Source: Hetaerina americana (lineage: Eukaryota; Arthropoda; Insecta; Odonata; Calopterygidae). Taken from it: a stretch of DNA of 64,000 nucleotides. Shown in pieces: positions 50,126 to 62,200 of this stretch (positions are counted from its first letter, which is position 1; each line of letters begins with the position of its first letter). Location of the stretch: the NCBI GenBank assembly GCA_022747635.1, contig JAKTNV010000005.1, positions 40,114,738 to 40,178,737 on the forward strand, given 5' to 3'. The notes under the pieces were generated by a model that saw nothing but the letters and a program-made list of their open reading frames with translations, searched no databases and had not been told where the DNA came from. A program made the position numbers and the translations under genes.

Positions 50126-50390
50126 GTAGTAGTAGTTTTTAGGGGAGGCGACCGACAGCTAAGGTCATTTGCGCCATAGGGGATGGACAGGAAAGGATGA
50201 AGGGTGGAGAGAAACCCGGCGTCGGCGTTAGCCTACTCTTTACGAAAGGCGCCAAGGGGTCCGCAGTTTAACGTCCCATCCGACGGACGGCGTACTCACT
50301 CAAAGTGCCCTCCACAAAGCACCAGTAGGGATCGAGATACCTCTGAAAAATATTCAACACCGCCGGGATTTGAACCCGCGCCCTCAGGGT
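50126..50390 (-). repeat. SINE family A, minus orientation, head truncated
   Basis: Begins with the (AGT)n tail (50126-50137) and runs to GGGATTTGAACCCGCGCCC, inside the tRNA-like head. The exact 12-bp target duplication ATTTCGCAAGTA flanks it (50114-50125 and 50391-50402). CpG sites are well preserved, so the insertion is young or unmethylated. The 5' end of the head is missing, although the duplication shows that this is the original insertion end. Confidence 0.92.
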
Positions 50391-50402
50391 ATTTCGCAAG
50401 TA

Positions 50403-50970
50403 TAAGAAGCACAGTATTCATATTCGTCTCTTCCTATAACAACTAACCTTTCCTTTTCGGCTATTCTCTCTACTCCGTCACTCCTTGTCATTGTTCAAAT
50501 ATATCTTCCTTTACTCTCTGAGGTTACGAGGAGGGAAAAGCAATTAACGCATGAGCTGACTTTTGTGTTTTAAGTACCTCACCTGCCATTCTTACCCTAG
50601 GTAATAATATCCTCCGGTTCCGTGTGGAACTGTCTCATCGTCAGCTCTGTGACTCGGTGAGACCAACAAAAAAGCCTAATGACTCTGAGGAGTTTGAAAT
50701 TGTGAATGTTGATTTCTTTTGGCGAAGTAGGTTTGACGTAAAACTTCTTTAACGAGCTGGTCTGACTATTTTTTTGAGGGATGGTACGATGAAGGTTTGT
50801 ACGCGGTAAACGATGCAAACTGGCAAAATCCGCGAAAAGATGAGTAAGAACTGGATACTTGGAAGCCTAGTACAGTAAAAACTTAAATGATTTGAAAACT
50901 TCCGAGGGAAGCAAACATTTAAGTCAGTGTTGATAAAATTAAATAACCATGAAAAGGAATTCAATGTTCT
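50403..50970. other. CpG-retaining patch, no recognised gene
   Basis: About 570 bp with near-normal CpG inside the CpG-poor half of the window. Two overlapping minus-strand frames (50597-50818 and 50749-50964) have no recognised domain. It includes an interrupted inverted repeat, ACTTAAATG / CATTTAAGT, with an inner CTTCC / GGAAG (50881-50924). It could be a promoter or a young insertion. Confidence 0.4.
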
Positions 50971-50995
50971 TTAATTGTTTTTTAATTTAAAAATT

Positions 50996-51253
50996 ACCAT
51001 AAACACAGTAATCAACCCTAAGGTCGATTTGGTAGGTGATGGTAGAGTAATAAGCTTGACAGCATGTGAAATTCACACATCAGGGTAGGGGGGCCAGTTC
51101 ATTTCCCTGTGCCGGTTATGGTTCCCCAGGAAGACCTGGTACCCGAAAAATCACTTTAGCTTGGGTGGAGCTGCAGGTGCTTTGCCCGGGAACTGAACCC
51201 GGGACCCTCTGGTCAGCAGCCCAGCGCTCTACCCACTGGACTACCGCGGCCCA
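50996..51253 (-). repeat. SINE family B, near full length
   Basis: On the minus strand the head reads GGCCGCGGTAGTCCAGTGGG, TAGAGCGCTGGGCTGCTGAC and CCGGGTTCAGTTCCCGGGC, with clear A- and B-box-like blocks. The body matches the 4281-4550 copy, and the end is GATTACTGTGTTTATGGT. The middle lacks part of the ACTGGGTGAACTC region. Confidence 0.85.
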
Positions 51254-52341
51254 CCCTACACATGTATTTGATAAAAAATATCACTCAAGGAAATTCAAAA
51301 ATAAAGATTCACTTCTTAAAATTAATAGTAAATATGGCATTATATTGACTTTCATTCCATTGGGAGTAAATTTAAGATTAGCCGGATAGTGACAGCACAT
51401 ATGGAATTCTCAATGGAGGAGCCTTATAAGGCTATCACTTAACCTCAAAGATGTTATGCTGCCATACATAGTACCACAATCACCCTTTTCAACTTACTCG
51501 AATTAAGTTGAAATGTGATACAAGATTTTCAATTACAGTGGGAATTAACATAGTGTTTTATCTAGCCATCGAGTAATTCATAATTTAAAAATGAAATAAA
51601 AAATCTACTGATTGTATGAAACCCAGCAAGTGCATTATTTGATAAAAGTTGATCATTGGGTGGTAATTACTGACTGCACCTTAATGGAATACAAAATGGT
51701 TGGTAGATCATTGAAATATTATGTGTGCAACATTTTTTTATATTCAGCTCTATGCCATTAGGTATGTGATTAAGAACAAAACATGAATAAAATGCACTAT
51801 GCCTGGATTCTGGTCACGTAACTTTCAGTCATTCATATAGGACCTTTCCTAGGAGGGAGAAACATGAAAACAACAAGAAAAGTGTATGGCCTCACTAATA
51901 CTAAGCCTGAACAAAAACCTCAAAAATGACAAATTAAATATATTTATAGAGTCACATAAAGAATTGGCAGGTAGGAATTGCAGCTGGTGCATGGGTTGAG
52001 TAAGGAAGAAAGAGCTGCAACTGTTAGAGTGGTGACAGGATAGCTATTCATGGCAGATATACTCACCTCCCTGTTTAGGCACCTAAACTGCTCCATAATT
52101 TCCTGATTTAGAGGATTGACTTGCGAATTTTGAGAAATAGTTTTTTTTAGGCATGAACTATGCTTGATTCAGTGCAACTAAAATAAATTGAATTCATGCA
52201 AAAAATAAGGGGAAAGATCAACCATGACCTGAAGGAAAACACTTTTATATTACCCCGTAGAAAAAGTGAAATTGAAGATAAAAAACAACCCTAGCCATAA
52301 ATGAAACAGTTTCTGGCGTCACTTGGAGGAAATTCTTCACA
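51254..52341. other. Intergenic, nothing recognised
   Basis: AT-rich, CpG-poor. Nothing is recognised. Confidence 0.45.
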
Positions 52342-52533
52342 TTGAAATTAAATTTAAAATACTTCGCCTTTCCACATAAACCACTTTTATTACTACCTAG
52401 GTTTCGTTATGGTATAACATCATCAGGTCTGATGTTGTTAGATGTTGTCTGATGATGTTATACCATAACGAAACCTAGGTAGTAATAAAAGTGGTTTATG
52501 TGGAAAGGCGAAGTATTTTAAATTTAATTTCAA
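52342..52533. repeat. Perfect long hairpin, 85-bp arms and 22-nt loop
   Basis: 52342-52426 is the exact reverse complement of 52449-52533, with a 22-nt spacer. The loop side of the arm ends GGTATAACATCATCAG, and the arm contains ACCTAGGTTTCGTTATGG. It has the same layout as the hairpin at 20472-20639, with GGTTTC followed by ACATCATC-AGG at the loop side, but different outer arm sequence. CpGs are kept in both arms despite the CpG-poor surroundings. Confidence 0.9.
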
Positions 52534-53576
52534 CCCTAGCCATTTAAAAATAATATTTGCTATGCTAACAAAAGAAACTTATCACACAATGCAGCATTAA
52601 CTTGTGAAACTAAGTTATGGTCCTAATATTCTATGTGCTCAATGGAATAGTAATATACTCATGAAAAATAAATATATATTCATCTTATAATCCTTGGTCT
52701 TTTAGCCCCCGCATAAATGAAATACTCTAGGACCCTTCCATATTGCTAGACTCCAGGGCCAACAGACATGCACTTTTACAATACTGCCTGATAAAAGACC
52801 ACATTATTTCTACTACATGAGTCTGGATAATGGCATCTCCTTTGATTTCCACAAATTAGAGAACATGCATGCAAGAGTTCAATCTCTAAATAAAATATTG
52901 TCTCTAACACAGTTTTCCTTTGGTCTAATACTTTGTGTATATAACATTAATATATTTTATAATTGATAGTAATTTAGATATGAAATAATATGCATAATGA
53001 CCATTGCTTTCAATTCATTCATTATAAATACTGCCCTCAGCAGTGTATTAATTCATTATTACCATTAAATCCTGTGTAGTAGTTAAAAAAAAACAGAAAA
53101 ACTATTAAGAATCCCAGACAACTCCTTATCTTACAAGTTTTCTCCGTCTGCAATTAACCTGAACAACATACTTTTGATACAAAGCACAAATTAAAGTTTA
53201 AGAAAACTGAAATGTACACCCAAAAAGTATAACATGGTCATGACCAAATCAATTTCTTGTAGGCATTTTTAGGCTTGGAGAGAAGACATGGAAAGAGAGA
53301 GACAGTGAGTCAATATCCTCAGGTCTTTTAAATCCCACTACTTTTGTGCTGCTACATAACAATGTTTTAAACTATATGGGTTTTCAATCCAATAATGTAC
53401 ACTTATAACATATTACATCAATGGAAGGATTTCACTATCTTCATAATTGAATGATCAATCAATCAATTTATTGCTATCCAAGGATTTGTGGTACAAATAT
53501 ATGACACATCAAAGAAAATATATGGCTGCAAATTGTAGCAGCAGATATTCATCGACAGAGCAGAACATATTTGATA
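52534..53576. other. Intergenic, nothing recognised
   Basis: AT-rich, CpG-poor. Nothing is recognised. Confidence 0.45.
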
Positions 53577-54768
53577 CGATGGTCATTCAATAATTCCTTA
53601 GAAAATCTAAGAGATGGCACTTATGGTATCAGAAAATGTTTGTTTTAAGTAAACCTCATCTCTTACTAGAATGCAGTTGAAAGCAGCTATATTCATCACA
53701 TAGTTTAATTTTCATCGGTCAATTGAAGCATCAAACTGTTGTTTACTTAGGGAAATGGAAAAAATGAGTTTCATGTAGAGATTAAATGCTTTTATTAGAA
53801 GGCTTAACACTGAGAGAGATCAAAGCTGAGTCGGATGAAGCTCAAAGCCCACCTGCTTCTGTGTTTGCAACTGTTTACGATTGAGTAAATGAGTTTGAAC
53901 ATGGCCGAGTATCCACAAATGATGAACATCATTTGCGACCTAATGCGGAAATGACTTTATCTGAAATTATTTTAAAAATTCAATATTATTTCAAAGTGAT
54001 TGACAAATCAAAGTTTGCAAAATAATTGAGGCCACATGCATATCACAAGGTACAGTGTTTCCCATTTTGCATGAAAAAAATCTTGGCAAGATGGGTGTCA
54101 CATTTGCTTTCAGTGGAGAAGAAACACAATTATGTGGTCGATTCGGAGGCTGATTTGGTAATTTTTGGTCAAAATCCTGATAAGTTCCTGCTTTGATACA
54201 TAATTGGAGATGAAACATGGATAAACTACTACACTCCAGAGACAAAAGAACTGTTGAAACATTGGGTTTTAGAAGGATACAAAGAAGGTGAAAATGGTAA
54301 ACTTGACCAACAAGGTGATGGCTATGGTTTTCTGAAATGTAATTCAAATCATCTACATTGATTACTGGCAAAAAGGAGAAACGATAAATGGAGAATATTG
54401 TTATTGCACCAGTTGAGCAAAGAAATCAAGGTAAATCATTTGGTAAGGAAAAAATTGTCTTCCTTCAAAACAATGCACAGGTGCACACCTGCACTGTTTT
54501 GATGATGGAAATAAAGTTTGAATTTTTACAACATCCATCGTAGTCACAATATTTGGCCCCCAGTCTTTTTTTTATTTCCTCACTTGAAAAAATGGCTTGG
54601 CAGAAAATGATTCACATCAAACAAGGAGTTCATCACCAACACAGATCCCTTCTTTTTTGATGACCTCCCAAAATCCTACTTTTTGAACAGCTTTGAAAAA
54701 TAAAGAAAAAACCACCCAAAATAATTTGTTTTTCCATTTTTTCCCAAGGACTTATTGAATGACCCATG
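53577..54768 (+). mobile_element. Old mariner-type transposon relic
   Basis: Terminal repeats GGTCATTCAATAATTCCTTAG (from 53581) and, inverted, GGTCATTCAATAAGTCCTTGG (to about 54764) are flanked by TA at 53575-53576 and 54769-54770. The total is 1192 bp. The plus-strand transposase is recognisable only in pieces: GLTLREIKAESDEAQ, TNDEHHLRPNAEMTLSEI, IGDETWINYYTPETKELL, LFPHLKKWLGRK and FFDDLPKSYFLNSFEK. Many stops and indels are present. The HQDNAP and SPDLAPSD boxes are essentially lost. It is much older than the 22.2-kb copy. Confidence 0.85.
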
Positions 54769-54989
54769 TACAATCTCCCAACTACCATTTCCTTGCCAAT
54801 GTGCTATTGAAAGGCTGTCTCTCATGTTTCAGCGTGGATAAGAGATTTATGGTAACTATGTTCTTGTTACTGTCCATTTCTCAGAGGCACATAAAGTATT
54901 TCATGATTCCTATTGCATATCAATCACAAATATTACTTTCAACAATGACAGTATAAATTGTAAAATGTAGTAATAAATTGATAAAATTA

Positions 54990-55340
54990 AAGAAAAAGAT
55001 AGCGAGCATTAATGCATGATGTATTCCTGGGTACTGCTCTCCACATAACATACTATATGAAAGTGAAACTTGAGTCATGAAACAATGCAAACTGGCCGTA
55101 CTTTTAACTGAGAAATGTGAAAAAAGTGTGTTTCATTGGTTTGGTCATTCTGAGGGAACGGATGAGATTTGAATCATTAAACAAACATACAAAGAATAGT
55201 TGATGCATAACTTGAGAGGAATGGGATAGACCAATAAAGTTATATTGTAAATGTATCAGACTCTCAAGGAAAAAATGTCCCGCAAACTGAAGAACATATG
55301 TGCAAGTGATATGCAAGGACATAGCATTACACAGGAAATT
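54990..55340 (+). mobile_element. LINE relic, C-terminal fragment
   Basis: LYESETWVMKQCKLAVL near 55055-55100 followed by VFHWFGHSEGTDEI near 55135-55170 matches the order of conserved blocks (LYGSETW ... WFGHVxRMDE) downstream of the reverse transcriptase in many insect LINEs. It is short, with stop codons. Confidence 0.5.
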
Positions 55341-58300
55341 AGCAAAAGGGAGAATACCCCATGAAATAATTCCAAATCAGGTTTTCTGATCAATTTAATA
55401 CACTATGCATAGTAAACAATGTTATGTAAAGTTATAACCGATCCATAGCTCACATTCGATAAACTTTATAAACCATTCGAACCTAATGCATTTCCACATT
55501 CTTGTGTTATCAACATTAAGTTTTGCCTTATATATGCCTTTGCCTTATATAAGAATGATGTACGAAACTCATGCAAAATGTAATGCTAAAGCAAAAAAAA
55601 AGCAATGAATCATTCTAATTTTAAAGTCTTGCACACAGTTTTATGTACCTATCATAATAGTTACTAATGTCTATTACAGTGAAATATAAAATATTGGAGA
55701 AATTCCTTACTCAGCACCTACAAACATGTTCTTAATGACTGCAAAATGAATCATACTACTTACCCATCCCCATGAAAGAGAGAGAACAAGATACATATCA
55801 GGTCAAGGGAAAATTGAACCTCTTGATTATCTCATATATTTGTGCCTATGGAGAAGCACTACTGTTCTATTGAACTTTTTTGTTATTTGGGGGTTAGAAA
55901 AAGATATAATTATAAAGAGAATGAGTAAAATATTTTAATTTCTAGATTTTTCAATGTTTACACAAGAATACACGCACAAAAGATTGGTCCAATAATGTAC
56001 ACTTATCACATGTTACGTCTAGTGAAGTCTTAAATAAAAAATGTAAGAACAGACATCTCAGTTTAAAATCTCACCGAATTTGAAGTATTTCACCTCTTCA
56101 CAACTGAATGATACATGCAGCTAATTCCTCAAAAACATCAAATTCTAGGATCATCACACCTGAAAGCTGGATGGCTGAACTTCATTTAACAAAGATAAAT
56201 GGAAATTAAAAGGGGAAAATCTATTTTTTAATAAGCATTGGGATTCCAGACCCAACATCTTATATACTTATTAATCCACCATTAATGGATTACTCTACTC
56301 ACTATACAAACTTAAAAAAATTAAATGTCACAGAAACATCAATCGGGTTTTTGTAGATTAGAAGTTGGACATAATATTAATTCTACAAGTTGCTAGCAAA
56401 ATCTTACTCCGAACACAAACCATCACATTATTAAGACACAATAGGCATTTTTAGTTCCAATATCAAGGCATTACATCAATTTGAAATCCTTAAACATTCA
56501 AAAGTTTTGTTGATGGGCTAAACACATTATCACTTTTACAATGTTAATCAATGTATTACCATGAGGAAAACTGGACAAGCATTACTGGCCACAACCAACT
56601 CACATTATGCTTCATGCGGGTGAATGCTGAGGTTTGGGGCATTTGTATTTAGTAAGTAGCTAACAATTGAGGCAGCACATTAAAGCTTGAAGAATTTAAA
56701 CATCAAAGGAATGTTATAAAAACAAACAACTTAAGTGCTTTGTAAATAAGTAGTTTCAACATAAATATGACTAGAAACACCATATGTTGCAGAATTAAAT
56801 ATTTTGCAGGACTAAAAAATGGACTAGAAATTGAAAATAAAACTAAATACGCATAACTCCTTTATTGGCTAGATTCAATTGTCACGACCTATTTCATACG
56901 ACAAGGTACTCTTCAAATGTTTTGCTAGCATTTAAAATGCTGGTTCAATTAGAATGTGTTACACAATTAAGGAAAATGTGTACCAAAATTATATAAAAAA
57001 TTGCAGAATGCCAAACATGAGTGTGCAATTACTCTGGCAACTTCCGGCAAAAGTGTAAAAACCATATAGCATGAGGGATACATAAAAATAGCACTATGCC
57101 ATATGTGAGCAAAAATGCATCTACAAAGCAGTCTTATTACAACAGCAGAAGTTATTCTATCTTGCAAATTCTGCTACAAGATTCAAGAACATTTTCAATA
57201 GAAAAATTGTTCTCACACACAATATGTACTAATTCTATTGGGATTATTAGAATTTTATTTTATATGGATGTGTTTCTAAAAATATAATAGCCAAAAAATA
57301 TACCCATTAGCTGTTCATGGTGCTTGAATATTGAATATATATCATATTCATTAAAATATTTCCAAAATAAATACAAAATTAAACTGAAACATAAAATACT
57401 TCACGCAACTCCTGTAAGTGAACAAACGCACTAATTCCATCGATAAATATGACTCACTCACAATGGGTTTGACAAAGTACCATCACAATGATAAAAACTG
57501 GACTGAAAATATTTCACTATACAAATATAATAAAAAAAAACAAATTCTTTATCTATTCATGGTAAGCTACAGGGCTCTTTGAAAAATAACTTGCCATTTT
57601 TGGACACACTTACTGCAAGCAAAATTTCCTGGGGAAATTGCAAGCAGAAGGTAATTACAAAGAAGAATCTTTCTTAACTTAAAAACAAGGAATAACACAC
57701 AAGTTCATGGTCATAACAATTATCCACAGTGAAACTAAAGAATCTTTATCCCGATACTTTAAATATTCAACTGACATATTACATTGACTGCTGACTATGG
57801 AATGAGCAGTTACATAATCAATACATTATTTAGTTTTTTATTCTCTTCAGAAGAAAAATAATGGGTTGCTGAAATATGTCGAATCTTTGTGGACTAGATC
57901 TGGAATGTGGCCGCGTTTTTACTTTATATACTGCTCTCACCCTTGATTTCAAAACTAAAGTAGTACAATCGTACAAATAAATACTAACATACAAAGAAGT
58001 TTCAGGCATATACACCATAAAAATTCTAAGGCAACCTCTTGAAAAGTCTTTATCTTTTTGATGAAATATAAATAAATTTGTCAAAATATACCACATTACT
58101 CTGAATATAGTCCCTCCCTGAATATCGCCCCCACCCATTTCTCCAGCCTAATTTTTTTGAACCTGCTAATTTTTCTTAGGTGTGAAAATAGTTCCCTCCC
58201 ACACTTTTCTACTAAGATTTTCACCAAAGAGGGGAGGATCATATCAGACCAATAGGGTAATACTATGAAAACCTTCAAAGGCTACTATATCTTTGGTTGC

Positions 58301-59227
58301 ATCTGCTACAGATGCATAAAATTGAGCACAGCACATCTCAATAATTACTGGAATAGCCATATCAATGCTGATTATAAAAATGTAGCAAAAATTGATTGAT
58401 GACTAGTACAATGGCACATGAATCACATTACTTTAATCCATAACCTAATATCAGTGTATATTTACTTATATTTGGTCTATTCACTCATTTTTATTACACC
58501 TAGAGTCACAAAACACGGGACATTTTCACAGGCTTTATACAATGATAAAATTGACCAAGCAGGGAAAATATAGTTGTGTAATTTTATGCAATGTGCCAAA
58601 ATATTCAATCCCTAAAAATATTTAAAAAATATTTATATCAGCTCCATTCTATGCAATGCTTTTTACCGACACTTAAGAATAAAGCAATACTGCCTAAAAT
58701 AAGCAACACTACAGTACAAGTGACTAGACTAGACTAGGATTATGAAATAATAGATAAATAAATAATATCAAGCAAAGAGTAAAATATACATCAAATACTC
58801 TAGATTATAAAACACACATATGTTATAAAATTATAAAAGTTTTTGAAAATACCATTTTTATCAAGTGTATCATAAATAGTTAGCATAGTAGAAAATTTTG
58901 TTTTATAAAATGTTCAAGTTATTTTGGCAACACCTAATCCTCTGTTTGGGTAAAAATTATATAAAAATCATAAATATTAGGTACTCCATGTAAAAATTGA
59001 GGATTCAGGAAATTTTCTTTTCCATTGGTTTCACTAGACAGACTAGAAATCTCATAAAATGATATAAAATTATAAATATAAGGATTCTTTCCTCCCTTAG
59101 CATATGGAACCTCTTAAATATTACTTTTTCTTTTGTAAAAGATGCCCCCAAAGTGTTGGAATGATGTAAACTGGACTTATTCGAAGGCCTAGGCAAATTG
59201 AGGCCTAAATGAACCTTCTAGCAATCG
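55341..59227 (-). other. CpG-poor region; includes the probable 3' UTR of the coiled-coil gene
   Basis: No gene is recognised. The stop codon of the minus-strand coiled-coil gene is at 59228-59230, so the right part is its 3' UTR. A candidate AATAAA lies on the minus strand at 58490-58495. The 60-codon minus-strand frame at 58096-58278 has no recognised family and may be untranslated sequence. Confidence 0.45.
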
Positions 59228-62200
59228 TTACACTTGCTGCTCACTGGTGTTGTCCCTCATCCCCTTCTCACATGCGTCAACCTCAGGTGGCGTAACCCTG
59301 TCAGACATGAAGAAAAGATGGTGGAAAATATAAGAAAATGTCACAACAATTTTAGGTCACCAAGCCCTAAGTATCCATGCAACCAACAAACAGAAATTTA
59401 TTTGAGAAGAGCAACTTGGCATAAATACTAATTCCACAATTATGCGTTTAGCATGAACCACATTTCCCTCTTTTGGACCTGATTGACAGTGCTTCTGTGG
59501 CTCTTGGGGAATTGGAACAATCCTCAGATAAATAAAAAATTATTCAGATATGGGATACCTTTGCAGCCAACTTGTTGGGAAAGAGACCACATGCGGACTA
59601 CCTCTTATCTGGCTCCTACACTTTGATCAGCCCAGCATGTTGCCACAAGGTTAATAAGGGCTAAAAACTCTGACCAATATGACTTTGGTGGTCACAGATG
59701 CATGCAAGTCCTACTACCATGAAAATATTGTAATCAATGGGAGGAACATTATAAAAAATAAGACCAAGTAACTATAAATGACCTGCAAGGCTGCCATTAC
59801 AATGAGCAAAGAAGTGCAATTATTTAAGCATTATTGCTGATGAAATTTTAATATTTCAGAAGCATTTCGTTAATATTTGTAATTGATTCAACAGACAACC
59901 CCATCAATTTTATCATCAACAGAAAAGTCCAATCTTCAATGCAGCTACAATGAAGGTCCTGACATTCTCTCTTGTTGGGAGTATACTTAGGTAGAGTATG
60001 ATGATGGTGGGCTTAAGTGGACAACTAATATAAACATTTAAAGAGAAACAAAACATTAACATTTTTTGAAAATGTTAAGAGGGGATATGAACCTTATGAT
60101 TACACATGAAATAGAGTTATATCTGAAGTTAGGAATACTACCATGGACAAATAATATTCTTACATAAGTAATCTTAACAGTTAATTAAGTGTCATATGTA
60201 AAAAGTAACATAAATAGAAAAGTGTTAACAGTAATAGATAACTTAAAATATAAAATAGAATGTATTCACTACCCAAATCAAAAAAGAAAATCAAACATGC
60301 CCCTGCCATGCCCCTATTTTTCAATGACCCATTTATTTTAAGAATCTTAATTTCACATGTGAAATATTCTTATGGCTAACATATTAATGCACACATCCTA
60401 AATAAGGAGAAGCTGAACGAAAATATCACAATTCGAGGAGTGAAACTAGAGCAAGTGGAATCCTTCATCTACTTGGACAGCAGTATAACTTGGGATGGAA
60501 GAAGCTCAACTGACATCAAGCGGAGAATAGCCCAAGCAAAGAAGGCGTTCATTGAGAAGAGGCAAATACCATGTTCGAAGAACGTAAGATTGCAAACAAC
60601 AAAGCAGTTCGTCAAAATGCTCGTGTGGAGCATGACACTCTACAGATAGGAGACATGGAATGTTGGAAAAGTGGACCAACGAGGAATAGAAGCATTTGAA
60701 ACATGGTGCTGGAGGAGATTGCTGAAGATTAAATGGACAGACAAAGTGAGGAACGAATAAGTATAGAGAAGAGCAGAAGAGGAAAGGACCACATGGAGAG
60801 CTCTACGGCAAAGAAGAACTAAATGAATTGGACATAAATTGAAGCACAATGGATTAGTTAGAAACATAATAAAAGGAAATATTGAAGGGAAGATCCCCTG
60901 AGCCAAGAGACAAGTACATTAGGCAAATTAAGAAGGATGCTAAACAGGGAACCTATCAGAGGGTTAGGGAATCAACACTAAATAGGGAAGAATGGAGGGC
61001 TGCAGTAAGCCAATCTTAGGATTGAAATACAGAGATTGATGCTAAATAGCATTCCATGGACAGTATGTCTTTGGGTATTTATCAGTTCATATTTATTAAG
61101 GTAATTACTTAGCCATCTATATACTTGAACAATAAAATGCATACATCTGCTAAACGGCTAGTACTTCGGCAAACATTCTTTTGACTCCTCCTGAGCTAAG
61201 GACTGCTGAAAATGATGGCAGCATCTGGCCACAATTGTGATTTTATTCCAATAATTTTACACGCACATGACAAGGGCTTTAAGCTGGACTTTTGAAAAAC
61301 ATTTGAAATTATACAACAATCTTTTCTCATGAATGTGCTCATTTTAATGTTATGACTGAGTTCAAATACTCATCAAGAGTATCAAATGTGGAATGTCAAG
61401 TAATCCCTTTCCATCCCTAAACTTTTCCCATGTCATTATAAGCTCTGCAACCTGATCCTAATTTTCTATGGTACATTCCCTGAGACAGCCACTGGCTATC
61501 ACTCTTAATCCTACTCTTCCTTGCCAAACCATCACCCACCCCTTTCCTTCCAAAACAATACAAAAAGGACTGTTATCAGGCAACAAAAGTAATTGTACCA
61601 TGACATTGATACTGTTAAATTGAAATTAATAAAAAAATAAAAATGGTGGGAAAAATTAGTGCCTAATTACCTACAATGGCTATTATGATATTCCACAAAG
61701 TTGAGCCTGCAGGTAGGGAAAGGACAAATGAAATGGGTGAGTGTTAGGATGAGATCGCCAGATATGAGGCTTACCAATATAAAGCACCTAACCGTGAAAA
61801 CAATGCTTTCCAATACCAAGGCTGATGACTTACTACAAAAGATGAATATAAATTGTAAGTCACACTGTAATTTGAGAAAAGGCTTTGCCAACCAAATATT
61901 ACAGTTCAAACAAATATTTTAGACCTATTTTCAAGAATGTATGTATAAACCTTTAGAAAAACAATCATCTATTTCATTTCATAGTGACAAATTGGCATAT
62001 GATTATTATCAAGTTTCCTTACCTACCAAGTGCTATATTCACTTTCAGTATACATTTTGATACTTCTTCCAATGCCAATTTTCCTAAAGAAAACATAGCA
62101 AAAAGTAGCTGGGTATTCATGGCACTTTGAATTTCACAAACCTTATTAATTGAACACCAGTCATGCAAATCACTGCACTTTGCTAAAGAATAATGTTTTC

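Noticed and set aside
51170..51253. A real tRNA gene on the minus strand
   Set aside because: Well-preserved tRNA-like head, but contiguous with the SINE B body. It is a SINE, not a functional tRNA.
53991..54371. 126-codon minus-strand frame
   Set aside because: It is the antisense shadow of the mariner relic, whose plus strand carries recognisable transposase motifs.
58096..58278. 60-codon minus-strand frame
   Set aside because: Lies in the probable 3' UTR of the coiled-coil gene, with no recognisable domain.
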